The translations under genes and the position numbers were made by a program. A stretch of 64,000 nt of DNA from Falsiroseomonas stagni DSM 19981 (GTDB taxonomy: Bacteria; Pseudomonadota; Alphaproteobacteria; Acetobacterales; Acetobacteraceae): assembly GCF_900114315.1 (NCBI RefSeq), contig NZ_FOSQ01000010.1, positions 62,001-126,000 of the forward strand. The letters run 5' to 3'. Shown here piece after piece: positions 42,135-50,652 of this stretch (within the stretch, counting starts at the first letter, position 1; every line of letters starts with the position of its first letter). The notes below the pieces were generated by a model. The model was not told the origin of the DNA. It worked only from the letters and a program-made list of their open reading frames with translations, and searched no databases.

Positions 42135-42682
42135 CCGGCTTCCTGCCGCGGACGCTGCGGCTCGACCCCTCCGACACCGTGATCTTCGACCGCGCGGCCG
42201 AGCCCGGGGAATGGGCGGTGCCGGGGGCCTTCGAATTCTGGGAAGAGGACCCGGCGGCGATGGCGGGCAAGCGCCGCCAGGCCTTCCGGGGCGGGTTCCT
42301 CGGCCTGTCATCCTTCGGCTGGTCCACGCTGGTCGAAGTGGCGGCGGCGTCGGCGCTGGAGCGGGAGGTGGCGGTGAGCGCGCTGGCGCGACACATCCGC
42401 ACCCGCCACGGCGCGCCGGACGATGCCGCCGCGCGGGCGGCGGCGCTGGAGGAAATCGGCTTCGCGGAGAGCCTGTGCGACGGCCATGCCGCCGGCACCG
42501 TCCTGGCCCTGTCGCGCAGCCTGGAGGAGGGGGAGGTGCGGGAAAGGTTCCGCACGCTCCATCTGCGGGACACGCCGCATACCAGCTTCAATGCCCTGCC
42601 GGTCTTCGGGATGGTGACCGTGGAGGGCGAGGATGAACCCGTGGAACGGCCTGACCTGATGAACCTCGGAGACCGCGCGTGA
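42131..42682 (+). CDS. DUF6505 family protein of the formate dehydrogenase locus
   Basis: This 183-residue soluble protein begins at ATG 42131 within the stop of the preceding gene (ATGA). It starts MTGFLPRTLRLDPSDTVIFD and includes AEPGEWAVPGAFEFWEED and FRGGFLGLSSFGWSTLVEVA, the conserved core of this uncharacterised family. The second half is helical with HIRTRHGAPDDAAARAAALE. It has no cofactor motif. The family appears to occur almost only beside formate dehydrogenase genes; a role in assembly is inferred from that alone. Confidence 0.78.
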   Translation: MTGFLPRTLRLDPSDTVIFDRAAEPGEWAVPGAFEFWEEDPAAMAGKRRQAFRGGFLGLSSFGWSTLVEVAAASALEREVAVSALARHIRTRHGAPDDAAARAAALEEIGFAESLCDGHAAGTVLALSRSLEEGEVRERFRTLHLRDTPHTSFNALPVFGMVTVEGEDEPVERPDLMNLGDRA

Positions 42683-43731
42683 GCGGCAATACGCCACCCG
42701 GCCTCCTGCCGGGCGATTTCTGGGTCGCCTCCGGCCACCACCTCTGCGACCGGGACGAGGAGGGGCGCATCCATGGCACGCCCGACCTCTGGCGCGCCTT
42801 CTGCGCCCGGCCGGAACTGGTGCCGCCGGAGGAAGCCTGCGACGCGGAGCGCGCGCTGCACGCCGCCCTGATGGCGGACCCGCTGCGCGTGGTGGCGGAG
42901 GCCGAGGTCGCGGCTCTCGCCGACGCCGACGCGCAGGATAATTTCCGCGTGTTCCTGCAGTTCCGGGATCGCGTCGTGGCGGAGCCCTGCCTGGAAGCGG
43001 CCTGGCTCTCGCTGTACCGGAAGGGGGTGGCGGGCATCCCGCCTATCTTCCTGCAGATGCTGACGCACCTCGTCGTCCGGTCCGCGCTGGAGGGAGTGGG
43101 CGATCCCTTCACGCTGCGCGCCGCCGAATTGCTGTTCCGCATCCAGCGCGTCGCGATCCACCAGGGCGCGCTGCTGGTGGCGGATGAGGAGATCCTGGAC
43201 CACAAGGGCGGGGATGGCGGCTACGGCGCACTCGGCCAATTGCTGATGGAAGCCGGCGCCCAGCCGCGCGAGATCGAGATCGACGTGCTGTCGGAGGAGA
43301 ACGGGCACCTCTATGCCGGGCGGTCGGACGCGCACGACTTCGCCCTCGACATCGCGGAGGGGCGCCCTGGGCAGCACGGCCTGGCCCGCGCGCTGGAACG
43401 CTTCATCGGCCATGTGATGGGGGAGCAGGTGACGATCCGCCCCGTGCCCGTCATCGAGGACCACAACTGGACCTGGCATGTCGGGCTGGACGCGGAAGCG
43501 ACGGCCATCGCCAATGACCTGTGGCAGGGCAAGAAGGTGAAGCAGGCGCGGCTGGCGCGGATCATCTGGCTCGGCGTGCTTGAATTCGCCGAGGCATCGC
43601 GCGTGCTGCCCAGGGTGGCGGGCAAGCCGGTCTACCTGGCGATCGCGATGGATGCCGCGCAGAAGCTGCGCCTGAAGCCGCAGAACCTGGTGGCGGGCCT
43701 GCCGCTGCGGGCCCGGGAGGATGCGGCATGA
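42679..43731 (+). CDS. DUF6352 family protein of the formate dehydrogenase locus
   Basis: This 350-residue protein begins at GTG 42679 in overlap with the upstream stop (GTGA). It starts MSGNTPPGLLPGDFWVASGH, the typical opening of the family, and contains TPDLWRAFCARPELVPPEEA, FLQFRDRVVAEPCLEAAWLS and PIFLQMLTHLVVRSALEGV. The C-terminal half has EDHNWTWHVGLDAEATAIAN. It is soluble and mainly helical, with no enzyme motif that I recognise. It is the longest member of the coupled accessory run and may be a structural or chaperone component for formate dehydrogenase assembly. Confidence 0.78.
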   Translation: MSGNTPPGLLPGDFWVASGHHLCDRDEEGRIHGTPDLWRAFCARPELVPPEEACDAERALHAALMADPLRVVAEAEVAALADADAQDNFRVFLQFRDRVVAEPCLEAAWLSLYRKGVAGIPPIFLQMLTHLVVRSALEGVGDPFTLRAAELLFRIQRVAIHQGALLVADEEILDHKGGDGGYGALGQLLMEAGAQPREIEIDVLSEENGHLYAGRSDAHDFALDIAEGRPGQHGLARALERFIGHVMGEQVTIRPVPVIEDHNWTWHVGLDAEATAIANDLWQGKKVKQARLARIIWLGVLEFAEASRVLPRVAGKPVYLAIAMDAAQKLRLKPQNLVAGLPLRAREDAA

Positions 43732-44243
43732 GCGTCCCGCGCCACCCCGATTCGGTGGCGGTGCAGGTCGCCGTCATCGCGGAACGCCGGCCGGGCGTGA
43801 CCAAATGGGTCGACCATGTCTGGCAGGCGGTGGAGGTGCTGGAGGATGCGCCCCCCGTCCCCGCCTGGACGAAGCTGCGGGAGGAAGCGGGCCGTGCCCT
43901 GTTCTTCGCGGGCACCGCGGAGGTGGTCATGCACCCGACCGACACCGACAACTACAAGCACAACCTTGAATCCGCGCAGCCCCTGGTCTGGGTGCTGCTG
44001 CGCCCGACCGAGGCCGAGCCGGGCATGGCGCTGCAATCCGTGATGGTCGATCCCGGGGAGGCGCATCTGCACGCCGATGTCGGGCAGGACCTGATGGAGG
44101 CGCTGCCGATGCCGCCCGGGCTGCACGCCATCGCGACCGAGTTCGTCGCCCGCCACCACAAGGAACGCGGCTTCTACAAGCGCAAGCGAGACCAGGCGAA
44201 CCCTGAGGCGCTCGCGCGCCGGATGCCGGAGGAGGGTGCGTGA
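43728..44243 (+). CDS. DUF3305 family protein
   Basis: This 171-residue protein begins at ATG 43728, overlapping the previous stop (ATGA). The family core is visible as VQVAVIAERRPGVTKWVDHV, LFFAGTAEVVMHPTDTDNYK and LQSVMVDPGEAHLHADVGQD, ending with EFVARHHKERGFYKRKRDQA. DUF3305 proteins are small soluble partners found beside DUF3306 and formate dehydrogenase genes in proteobacteria. The function is not known. Coupling to both neighbours by four-base overlaps suggests fixed stoichiometry. Confidence 0.85.
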   Translation: MSVPRHPDSVAVQVAVIAERRPGVTKWVDHVWQAVEVLEDAPPVPAWTKLREEAGRALFFAGTAEVVMHPTDTDNYKHNLESAQPLVWVLLRPTEAEPGMALQSVMVDPGEAHLHADVGQDLMEALPMPPGLHAIATEFVARHHKERGFYKRKRDQANPEALARRMPEEGA

Positions 44244-44920
44244 GCGGGGAGGGGGAGCCGGGCTTCCTGGGCCGCTGGTCCCGCCGCAAGCGCGGCGTGG
44301 AGGCGGAGGCCCCGCCGGCGGTGGCGCCGGAGGCCGAGGCGCCGGTCGCGGTGCCGGTCGAACCCGCCGGCCTGCCGAAATCCGGCACCTGCCCGATCCC
44401 GGGCATGGAACCGATCGACCTGTCGACGCTGCCGCCGATCGAGGAATTGTCGGTCACCAGCGACCTGGCGCCCTTCCTCCGCCCCGGCATCCCCGCCGCG
44501 CTGCGGTCGGCGGCGCTGCGGCGCATGTGGAGCCTGGACCCGGCGATCCGCGACTACATCGGCCCGGTCGAATACCAGTGGGACTTCAACACGCCCGGCG
44601 GGCTGCCGAACGGCTTCGCCTCCGAACTGATCGGGGATGTGCAGAAGCTGCTGGCCCAGGCGATCGGGGCGGTGGAGGAGAAGCCGCCCGCCGCGCCGGG
44701 CGACGCAGCCGCGACCGAATCGGTCCCGCTGCCCGGGCCCGAGACGCTGCCGGCGCCGGGGCCGGCCATGGTGGTGGAGGTGCCCGCCATGGTCCCCCCG
44801 AGCGCAACGCTGACCACGCCGCTGGCGCCGCCCCCGATGGCGGCGTTGCCCGCAGCCGAGGAGGATAGCATCGAACCCCAGCCGCGACGCCGCCGCCATG
44901 GGGGTGCGCTTCCGGCGTAG
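44240..44920 (+). CDS. DUF3306 family protein
   Basis: This 226-residue protein begins at GTG 44240 in overlap with the DUF3305 stop. It starts GEPGFLGRWSRRKRGVEAEA, the typical N-terminus. The conserved core follows (LPPIEELSVTSDLAPFLRPG, then LRSAALRRMWSLDPAIRDYI and GPVEYQWDFNTPGG, about residues 72-125). The remainder is a low-complexity P/A/V/E tail, probably disordered. The family always accompanies DUF3305. It ends the coupled five-gene run, and a 215-base gap precedes the TorD-like gene. Confidence 0.85.
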   Translation: MSGEGEPGFLGRWSRRKRGVEAEAPPAVAPEAEAPVAVPVEPAGLPKSGTCPIPGMEPIDLSTLPPIEELSVTSDLAPFLRPGIPAALRSAALRRMWSLDPAIRDYIGPVEYQWDFNTPGGLPNGFASELIGDVQKLLAQAIGAVEEKPPAAPGDAAATESVPLPGPETLPAPGPAMVVEVPAMVPPSATLTTPLAPPPMAALPAAEEDSIEPQPRRRRHGGALPA

Positions 44921-45135
44921 CTGCCATTTCTGTAATGTTTCATGAGGGCTGAAGGACAAGCGGCGCGCGGGTTTCGGCTTCTCGCGCGCTGGATTGTTGT
45001 ATATTATATTCAATCAGACCTAGGAATTTCGCATTCCGATGCCTGGGGTTGGATTACGCCGGAAAACTTGATAGGATTTGGCAGGTCGAGGCGGAATTGG
45101 CGTAATTTCCGTATCTTGGGATTTTTGGCGGCTTA
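44921..45135 (+). promoter_or_regulatory. AT-rich interval likely to hold the promoter of the fdh structural operon
   Basis: This 215-base gap is clearly richer in A+T than the surrounding genes, notably TTGTTGTATATTATATTC near 44994-45011 and the segment 45066-45130. No gene or strong hairpin was found. TTGAT at about 45068 resembles one half of an FNR/Anr site but its partner half is missing. The position before the chaperone gene and the composition make it the best candidate for transcriptional control of formate dehydrogenase. Confidence 0.4.
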
Positions 45136-45735
45136 ATGACGGAAACGCAATCTTCAGCAGCGCTGGATGCCGTGGATGCGGAACGGGCTCGGCTGTTCGC
45201 CTTGCTTGGCCGCCTGCTGAGCCATGCGCCGGACGCTGCGCTGCTGGCGCGTCTGAAGCTGCTGCCCCATGGGCCGGGCGACCTGGGCGATGCCTATGCG
45301 GCCCTGTCCGCCGCCGCCGCCGCCGCAACGCCCGATACCGCCGAACGCGAATTCTTCGACCTGTTCATCGGTGTCGGCCGCGGCGAATTGCTGCCCTATG
45401 CCTCCTACTACCTGACCGGGTTCCTGCATGAGCGGCCGCTGGCCGACCTGCGCGGGGAGTTGATGCGCCTTGGCGTCGAGAAGGCGGAAGGCATCGCGGA
45501 GCCCGAGGACCATATCGCCTTCGTGTGCGAGGTCCTGGCCGGGCTGATCGCGGGCGCCTTCGCGGCGGAGCTTGAGCAGGCGAACGATTTCTTCACCCGT
45601 CACATGCGCCCCTGGGCGGGGCGTTTCTTCGCCGACCTCGAGCGCGCGGAGATGGCGGTCTTCTACAGGGCGGTCGGCCGGCTGGGCCGCACCGCGATCG
45701 AGATCGAGGCCACGGCAGCCGACCTGCCGGCCTGA
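45136..45735 (+). CDS. TorD/DmsD-type chaperone for the formate dehydrogenase
   Basis: This is a 199-residue helical protein of the TorD family. The pattern ERARLFALLGRLLSHAPDAA at the N-terminus, EREFFDLFIGVGRGELLPYA then SYYLTGFLHERPLADLRGEL, and the signature EDHIAFVCEVLAGLI (E-D-H/P in place of E-P-x-D-H) are typical. Such chaperones bind Tat signal peptides and help load the molybdenum cofactor. Position directly before the Tat-target peptide and alpha subunit supports a dedicated role for FdhA. The start ATG 45136 follows the AT-rich promoter region. Confidence 0.9.
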   Translation: MTETQSSAALDAVDAERARLFALLGRLLSHAPDAALLARLKLLPHGPGDLGDAYAALSAAAAAATPDTAEREFFDLFIGVGRGELLPYASYYLTGFLHERPLADLRGELMRLGVEKAEGIAEPEDHIAFVCEVLAGLIAGAFAAELEQANDFFTRHMRPWAGRFFADLERAEMAVFYRAVGRLGRTAIEIEATAADLPA

Positions 45736-45759
45736 TGGTTTGAACGGGGAGTCATGACC

Positions 45760-45984
45760 ATGAGCGAACAAGGGACGGAAAAGTCCATCCGCCGGGGTTT
45801 CCTGAAGGCGCTGGGCCTGGGCACGGCGGCAGCCGCCGCCGCGGCGCCGGCGCTGGCCCAGCGCGCGGACAATGTGCCTTCGCGCGATGCGCGTAAGGAG
45901 AATGAGCAGCAGCGCCTGGCCGCCCGCTACAAGGGCGATTCGGCGCATGTGCGGGCCTTCTACCGCACCAATGGCTACGAATAA
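45760..45984 (+). CDS. Formate dehydrogenase-region Tat-target small protein
   Basis: This is a 74-residue protein (ATG 45760; ATG 45754 two codons earlier is possible). The Tat signal is KSIRRGFLKALGLGTAAAAA then APALAQ, with R-R-G-F-L as the twin-arginine motif and an A-x-A cleavage site. The short mature part (RYKGDSAHVRAFYRTNGY) matches the family found just before fdhA in many proteobacteria. It is exported alone and may act as a small periplasmic partner or an assembly factor. No cofactor ligands are present. Confidence 0.88.
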   Translation: MSEQGTEKSIRRGFLKALGLGTAAAAAAAPALAQRADNVPSRDARKENEQQRLAARYKGDSAHVRAFYRTNGYE

Positions 45985-46005
45985 GTCGATCGGGGGAACG
46001 CACGC

Positions 46006-48927
46006 ATGCTGATCAAGCGCTCCGAAGGCAAGGCCGCGCGCCAGCGCCTGGCCGCCGCCTACCAGGGCCTCTCCTCCGGCGGTCTCGATCGCCGCAGCTT
46101 CCTCCGCCAGGCGGGCTTCGGCGCTGCGGGGCTCGCGGCGCTGGGCGCCATGGGCCCGGGCCGTGCGCAGGCGAGTGGCGCCGCGACCGGCGTCGCGGAC
46201 CTGTCCAAGCCCATCCAGCGCGTGAAGAACATCTGCACCCATTGCTCGGTCGGCTGCACCGTCACGGCGGAAGTGCAGAACGGCGTGTGGGTGGGGCAGG
46301 AGCCGGCCTGGGAAAGCCCGATCAACCGCGGCACGCATTGCGCCAAGGGCGCCAGCGTCCGTGAACTGGTGCATGGCGACCGCCGCCTGAAGTATCCGAT
46401 GAAGCTCGTCGGCGGGCAGTGGCAGCGCATCAGCTGGGATGTCGCGCTGAACGAGATCGCCGACCGGATGATGAAGATCCGGGCCGAAAGCGGGCCGGAC
46501 AGCGTCTTCCTGCTGGGCAGCGCCAAGTTCTCCAACGAGGGCGCCTACCTGTTCCGCAAGTTCGCGGCCTTCTGGGGCACCAACTCCGTCGACCACCAGG
46601 CGCGCATCTGCCACTCCACCACCGTGGCGGGCGTGGCGAACACCTGGGGCTACGGCGCCCAGACGAACAGCTACAACGACATCCGCAATTCCAAGACCAT
46701 GATCATCATGGGGGGCAACCCTGCGGAAGCGCACCCCGTGTCGCTGCAGCACGTGCTGAGCGGCAAGGAGCGGAACCGCGCCAAGCTGATCGTGATCGAC
46801 CCGCGCTTCACCCGCACGGCGGCGCATGCGACGGACTATGTCCGCATCCGCCCGGGCACGGACATCCCGGTGATGTGGGGCATGCTGCACCACATCTTCG
46901 CCAATGGCTGGGAAGACAAGCAGTTCATCGCGCAGCGCGTCTTCGGCATGGACGAGATCCGGGCGGAATGCGCGAAGTGGACGCCGGCCGAGGTCGAGCG
47001 CGTCTCCGGCGTGCCGGGCGAGCAGCTGAAGCAGGTCGCGCGCGCCTTCGCGACGGAAAAGCCCTCGACCCTGATCTGGTGCATGGGCGCCACGCAGAAG
47101 ACGGTCGGCACGGCCAATGTCCGCGCCTTCTCCATCCTGCTGCTGGCCACCGGCAATGTCGGGCTGGAAGGCACCGGCGCGAACATCTTCCGCGGCCACT
47201 GCAACGTGCAGGGCGCGACCGACTTCGGCCTCGATGTGGGCACGCTGCCGGCCTATTACGGGCTGGACGAGGGCGCCTGGCGGCATTGGAGCCGGGTGTG
47301 GAATGTCCGCTACGAGGACATGGTGGCGCGCTTCGACAGCCCGGCCATGATGACCACGCCGGGCATCCCGACGACGCGCTACTTCGACGCCATCACCCTG
47401 CCGAAGGACCAGATCCAGCAGCGTGACCGCGTGAAGGGCATGCTGGTGGTGGGCCATGGCGGCAACACCGTCACGCGCATGCCGGAAGCGGTGAAGGGGC
47501 TTGAGGCGCTGGACCTGCTGGTCGTCGCCGACCCGCATCCCACCACCTTCGCGGTGCTCGGCAACCGGCGGGAAAACACCTACCTGCTGCCGATCTCGAC
47601 GCAGTTCGAATGCGACGGCAGCCGCACGGCGTCCAACCGGTCCGTCCAGTGGGGCACGAAGGTCGTCAACCCGATCTTCGAATCGAAGAACGACTACGAG
47701 ATGATGTATCGCCTGTGCGGTGCGCTGGACCGCGCCGCGCAGCGGAGCAACCAGGCGGTCCGCTTCCAGGCCGAGATCTTCAAGACCTTCGAGGTCAAGG
47801 ACAACGCGCCGACGGCGGAGAGCATCCTGCGGGAGATCAACCGCGGCGCGCTGTCCACCGGCTATACCGGCCAGTCCCCGGAACGCCTGAAGCTGCACAT
47901 GGAGCACCAGGACAAGTTCGACCTGGTGACGCTGCGCGGCCGCGCCGGCACGCCGGTGGAGAACGAGTTCTACGGCATGCCCTGGCCGTGCTGGGGCAAG
48001 GCGGAGTGGAAGCACCCCGGCAGCCACATCCTCTACAACACGCAGCTGCACGTGAAGGATGGCGGCGGCACCTTCCGCCCGCGCTTCGGCGTGGAGCGCA
48101 ACGGCGTGACGCTGCTGGCGGAGGGGTCCTGGTCCAAGGGCTCCGAGATCCAGGACGGCTACCCCGAATTCACCACGGCGGTGCTCCGCCGCCTCGGCTG
48201 GTATGACGACCTGACCGCGGAGGAGAAGGGCTGGATCGAGTCCAACGGGGGCAACTTCTCCTGGGCCACGGACCTGTCCATGGGCATCATCCGCGTCGCG
48301 ATGGAACATGGCTGCGTGCCCTACGGCAACGGCAAGGCCCGCGCCGTGGCCTGGAACCTGCCCGACCCCGTGCCGGTGCACCGTGAGCCGATCTACACGC
48401 CGCGCACCGACCTGATCGCGCAGTATCCGACCCTGCCGGACCGCCGCGGCTTCCGCATGCCGCATCTCGGCGTGACGGTGCAGAACCGCAGCCACCAGGT
48501 GGCGCGCGACTTCCCGATCATCCTCTCCTCCGGCCGCCTGGTCGAATACGAGGGTGGTGGCGAGGAGACGCGGTCCAACAAGTGGCTCGCCGAGCTGCAG
48601 CAGGACATGTTCGTCGAGATCAACCCGGCCGATGCCGCGGCGCGGAACATCCGCGATGGCGGCTGGGTCTGGGTGACGGGCCCGGAGAACCAGTCCAAGG
48701 CCCGCATGAAGGCCATGGTGACGGAGCGTGTGGGCCGGGGCGTCGCCTGGATGCCCTTCCACTTCGCCGGCCATTTCATGGGCGAGGACCAGCGGCGGCG
48801 CTACCCGCAGGGCACGGACCCGATCGTGCTCGGCGAAAGCGTCAACGCCATCACGACCTACGGCTACGACCCGGTGACCTTCATGCAGGAAACGAAGGTC
48901 ACTCTCTGCCAGATCCGCGCGGCCTAA
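46006..48927 (+). CDS. fdhA: Formate dehydrogenase, alpha (molybdopterin) subunit
   Basis: This 973-residue Tat-exported bis-MGD enzyme oxidises formate to CO2 on the periplasmic side. LDRRSFLRQAGFGAAGLAAL near residues 27-46 is the twin-arginine signal. The 4Fe-4S motif is ICTHCSVGCTVTAEV with HCAKGA downstream (about 77-118). The metal ligand and catalytic pair are Cys202-His203 in ARICHSTTV: a cysteine, not selenocysteine, and no in-frame TGA is needed. The C-terminal MGD domain contains SSGRLVEYEGGGEETRSNKW and PADAAARNIRDGGWVWV. It is followed 16 bases later by the beta subunit. It resembles FDH-N-type three-subunit enzymes. Confidence 0.95.
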   Translation: MLIKRSEGKAARQRLAAAYQGLSSGGLDRRSFLRQAGFGAAGLAALGAMGPGRAQASGAATGVADLSKPIQRVKNICTHCSVGCTVTAEVQNGVWVGQEPAWESPINRGTHCAKGASVRELVHGDRRLKYPMKLVGGQWQRISWDVALNEIADRMMKIRAESGPDSVFLLGSAKFSNEGAYLFRKFAAFWGTNSVDHQARICHSTTVAGVANTWGYGAQTNSYNDIRNSKTMIIMGGNPAEAHPVSLQHVLSGKERNRAKLIVIDPRFTRTAAHATDYVRIRPGTDIPVMWGMLHHIFANGWEDKQFIAQRVFGMDEIRAECAKWTPAEVERVSGVPGEQLKQVARAFATEKPSTLIWCMGATQKTVGTANVRAFSILLLATGNVGLEGTGANIFRGHCNVQGATDFGLDVGTLPAYYGLDEGAWRHWSRVWNVRYEDMVARFDSPAMMTTPGIPTTRYFDAITLPKDQIQQRDRVKGMLVVGHGGNTVTRMPEAVKGLEALDLLVVADPHPTTFAVLGNRRENTYLLPISTQFECDGSRTASNRSVQWGTKVVNPIFESKNDYEMMYRLCGALDRAAQRSNQAVRFQAEIFKTFEVKDNAPTAESILREINRGALSTGYTGQSPERLKLHMEHQDKFDLVTLRGRAGTPVENEFYGMPWPCWGKAEWKHPGSHILYNTQLHVKDGGGTFRPRFGVERNGVTLLAEGSWSKGSEIQDGYPEFTTAVLRRLGWYDDLTAEEKGWIESNGGNFSWATDLSMGIIRVAMEHGCVPYGNGKARAVAWNLPDPVPVHREPIYTPRTDLIAQYPTLPDRRGFRMPHLGVTVQNRSHQVARDFPIILSSGRLVEYEGGGEETRSNKWLAELQQDMFVEINPADAAARNIRDGGWVWVTGPENQSKARMKAMVTERVGRGVAWMPFHFAGHFMGEDQRRRYPQGTDPIVLGESVNAITTYGYDPVTFMQETKVTLCQIRAA

Positions 48928-48943
48928 AGGGGGGACAGAACCA

Positions 48944-49540
48944 ATGGCTCGGATGAAGTTCCTCTGCGACAGCGATCGTTGCATCGAGTGCAACGCCTGC
49001 GTCACCGCCTGCAAGAACGAGCATGAGGTGCCCTGGGGCATCAACCGCCGCCGCGTCGTCACGATCAATGACGGCCGGCCGGGCGAACGCTCGATCTCCA
49101 TGGCCTGCATGCACTGCACGGACGCGCCCTGCGCCGCCGTGTGTCCGGTGTCCTGCTTCTACACGACGGCGGATGCCATCGTGCTGCACGACAAGGATCT
49201 GTGCATCGGCTGCGGCTACTGCTTCTACGCCTGCCCCTTCGGCGCGCCGCAGTATCCGCGCGTCGGCAATTTCGGTGGCCGCGGGAAGATGGACAAGTGC
49301 ACCTACTGCGCCGGCGGGCCGCAGCAGGATGGCACCCTGGTGGAATACACGCAGTACGGCGCCAACCGCATCGCGGAAGGCAAGCTGCCGCTCTGCGCCG
49401 AGATGTGCTCCACCAAAGCGCTGCTGGCCGGCGATGGCCAGATGATCGCGACCATCTACCGGGAGCGTGTGGCCAAGCGCGGCTACGGCGCTGGCGCCTG
49501 GGGCTGGCGCACGGCGTATCGCGAGACTGTCGGCGCGTAA
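48944..49540 (+). CDS. fdhB: Formate dehydrogenase, beta (iron-sulfur) subunit
   Basis: This 198-residue protein has four 4Fe-4S clusters that carry electrons from the alpha to the gamma subunit. Motifs are CDSDRCIECNACVTACKNEH, CMHCTDAPCAAVCPVSCFY, CIGCGYCFYACPFGAPQYP and CTYC...LCAEMCSTKALLAG. It is shorter than E. coli FdnH and lacks its C-terminal transmembrane helix, as in the fdh3-type enzymes. There is no own signal peptide, so it is probably exported together with the alpha subunit. It is spaced 16 bases after fdhA and 16 before the gamma subunit start. Confidence 0.94.
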   Translation: MARMKFLCDSDRCIECNACVTACKNEHEVPWGINRRRVVTINDGRPGERSISMACMHCTDAPCAAVCPVSCFYTTADAIVLHDKDLCIGCGYCFYACPFGAPQYPRVGNFGGRGKMDKCTYCAGGPQQDGTLVEYTQYGANRIAEGKLPLCAEMCSTKALLAGDGQMIATIYRERVAKRGYGAGAWGWRTAYRETVGA

Positions 49541-49556
49541 TCCCGGGGAAATGACG

Positions 49557-50582
49557 ATGAACAGGATCACCCGGTTCCTGGCGGCGGCAGCACTCGCGCT
49601 GTCGCTGGCCACGCCCGCGATGGCGCAACTCGGCGGGCCCGTGACGGGCACGCCGACCAACCCCATCACCACCCCCGGCTCGGCGGATGAGCTGGAACTG
49701 ATGAAGGCGCTGAATGGCGGCCGTATCGCCGGCCGCGGCAGCATCCCCGATGTGCAGTCCCAGGTGCTGATCCAGCCGGAAGGCCGGGAATGGCGCGACT
49801 TCCACAACAAGACGCTGACCTGGGTCGGCGGCATCGCCGTGCTCGGCATGCTGGCCATCCTCGTCATCTTCTACATGTCGAAGGGCCGCATCGCGATCGA
49901 GGCCGGGCCCGCGGGGCGCACCATCAAGCGCTTCAACGGGTTCGAGCGCGCGGCCCATTGGATGACGGCGTCGTCCTTCGTGGTGCTGGGCCTGTCGGGC
50001 CTCAACCTGACCTTCGGCCGCTTCCTGCTGCTGCCGATCATCGGGCCGGAGGCGTTCACCGCCGTCAGCCTCTGGGGCAAGATCGCCCACAACTACCTGG
50101 CCTTCCCCTTCACGCTCGGCATCGTCCTGCTGTTCCTGGTGTGGGTGAAGGACAACATCCCGAATGCGCGCGACATCGCCTGGTTCAAGGCGGGTGGCGG
50201 CTTGCTGGGCCATGGGCATCCGGAAGCCGCGCGCTTCAACGGCGGCCAGAAGATGGTGTTCTGGATCACGGTGCTGGGCGGCGCGCTGGTGTCGATCTCC
50301 GGCTACATCCTGATCTTCCCCTTCGTCATGACCGACATCGCGGGGATGCAGCTGGCGCACATCGTGCACGGCGTGCTGTCCGTGCTGATGGTCGCCGCTA
50401 TGATCGCCCACATCTACATCGGCTCCGTCGGCATGGAAGGCGCCTTCGATGCGATGGGATCGGGCGAGGTCGACCTGAACTGGGCGAAGGAGCACCACTC
50501 GCTCTGGGTCGAGCAGGAGATGGCGAAGGCGCGGGACACCATTGGCGGTCCTGCCGGCGCCAAGGCCGCTGGCGCGGACTGA
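49557..50582 (+). CDS. fdhC: Formate dehydrogenase, gamma (cytochrome b) subunit
   Basis: This is about a 341-residue membrane subunit. ATG 49557 has GGGGA at a seven-base distance; ATG 49551 is too close to it. A Sec signal (RITRFLAAAALALSLATPAM) is followed by a periplasmic segment of about 75 residues, then cytochrome b helices: TLTWVGGIAVLGMLAILVIF, FERAAHWMTASSFVVLGLSG with a heme histidine, WGKIAHNYLAFPFTLGIVLL and MQLAHIVHGVLSVLMVAAMI with IAHIYIGSVG. It passes electrons to quinone. The operon ends with an intrinsic terminator after this gene. Confidence 0.93.
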   Translation: MNRITRFLAAAALALSLATPAMAQLGGPVTGTPTNPITTPGSADELELMKALNGGRIAGRGSIPDVQSQVLIQPEGREWRDFHNKTLTWVGGIAVLGMLAILVIFYMSKGRIAIEAGPAGRTIKRFNGFERAAHWMTASSFVVLGLSGLNLTFGRFLLLPIIGPEAFTAVSLWGKIAHNYLAFPFTLGIVLLFLVWVKDNIPNARDIAWFKAGGGLLGHGHPEAARFNGGQKMVFWITVLGGALVSISGYILIFPFVMTDIAGMQLAHIVHGVLSVLMVAAMIAHIYIGSVGMEGAFDAMGSGEVDLNWAKEHHSLWVEQEMAKARDTIGGPAGAKAAGAD

Positions 50583-50600
50583 CGCCCCGCCCTACCAACC

Positions 50601-50634
50601 AGGCCGGCCGGGTTCCCCCCGCGCCGGCCTTTTT
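50601..50634 (+). terminator. Rho-independent terminator after the fdh structural genes
   Basis: AGGCCGGC (50601-50608) pairs with GCCGGCCT (50623-50630) and is followed by T residues to 50634. It lies 18 bases after the gamma-subunit stop and just before mobB. It probably separates the structural operon from the cofactor genes or attenuates read-through. Confidence 0.8.
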
Positions 50635-50652
50635 CATGTCTGGAACATGCCC

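Noticed and set aside
45060-45085. FNR/Anr box before the fdh operon
   Set aside because: Only one half (TTGAT) is present; the matching ATCAA half at the right spacing is missing.
46600-46620. Possible selenocysteine formate dehydrogenase
   Set aside because: The metal-ligand codon is TGC (Cys202) and no in-frame TGA or SECIS hairpin is needed.
45154-49119. 1321-residue open frame on the minus strand
   Set aside because: It covers the TorD-like gene, Tat-target, fdhA and part of fdhB in antisense. Its composition is low-complexity (H, R, A, G rich) and it has no family motif.
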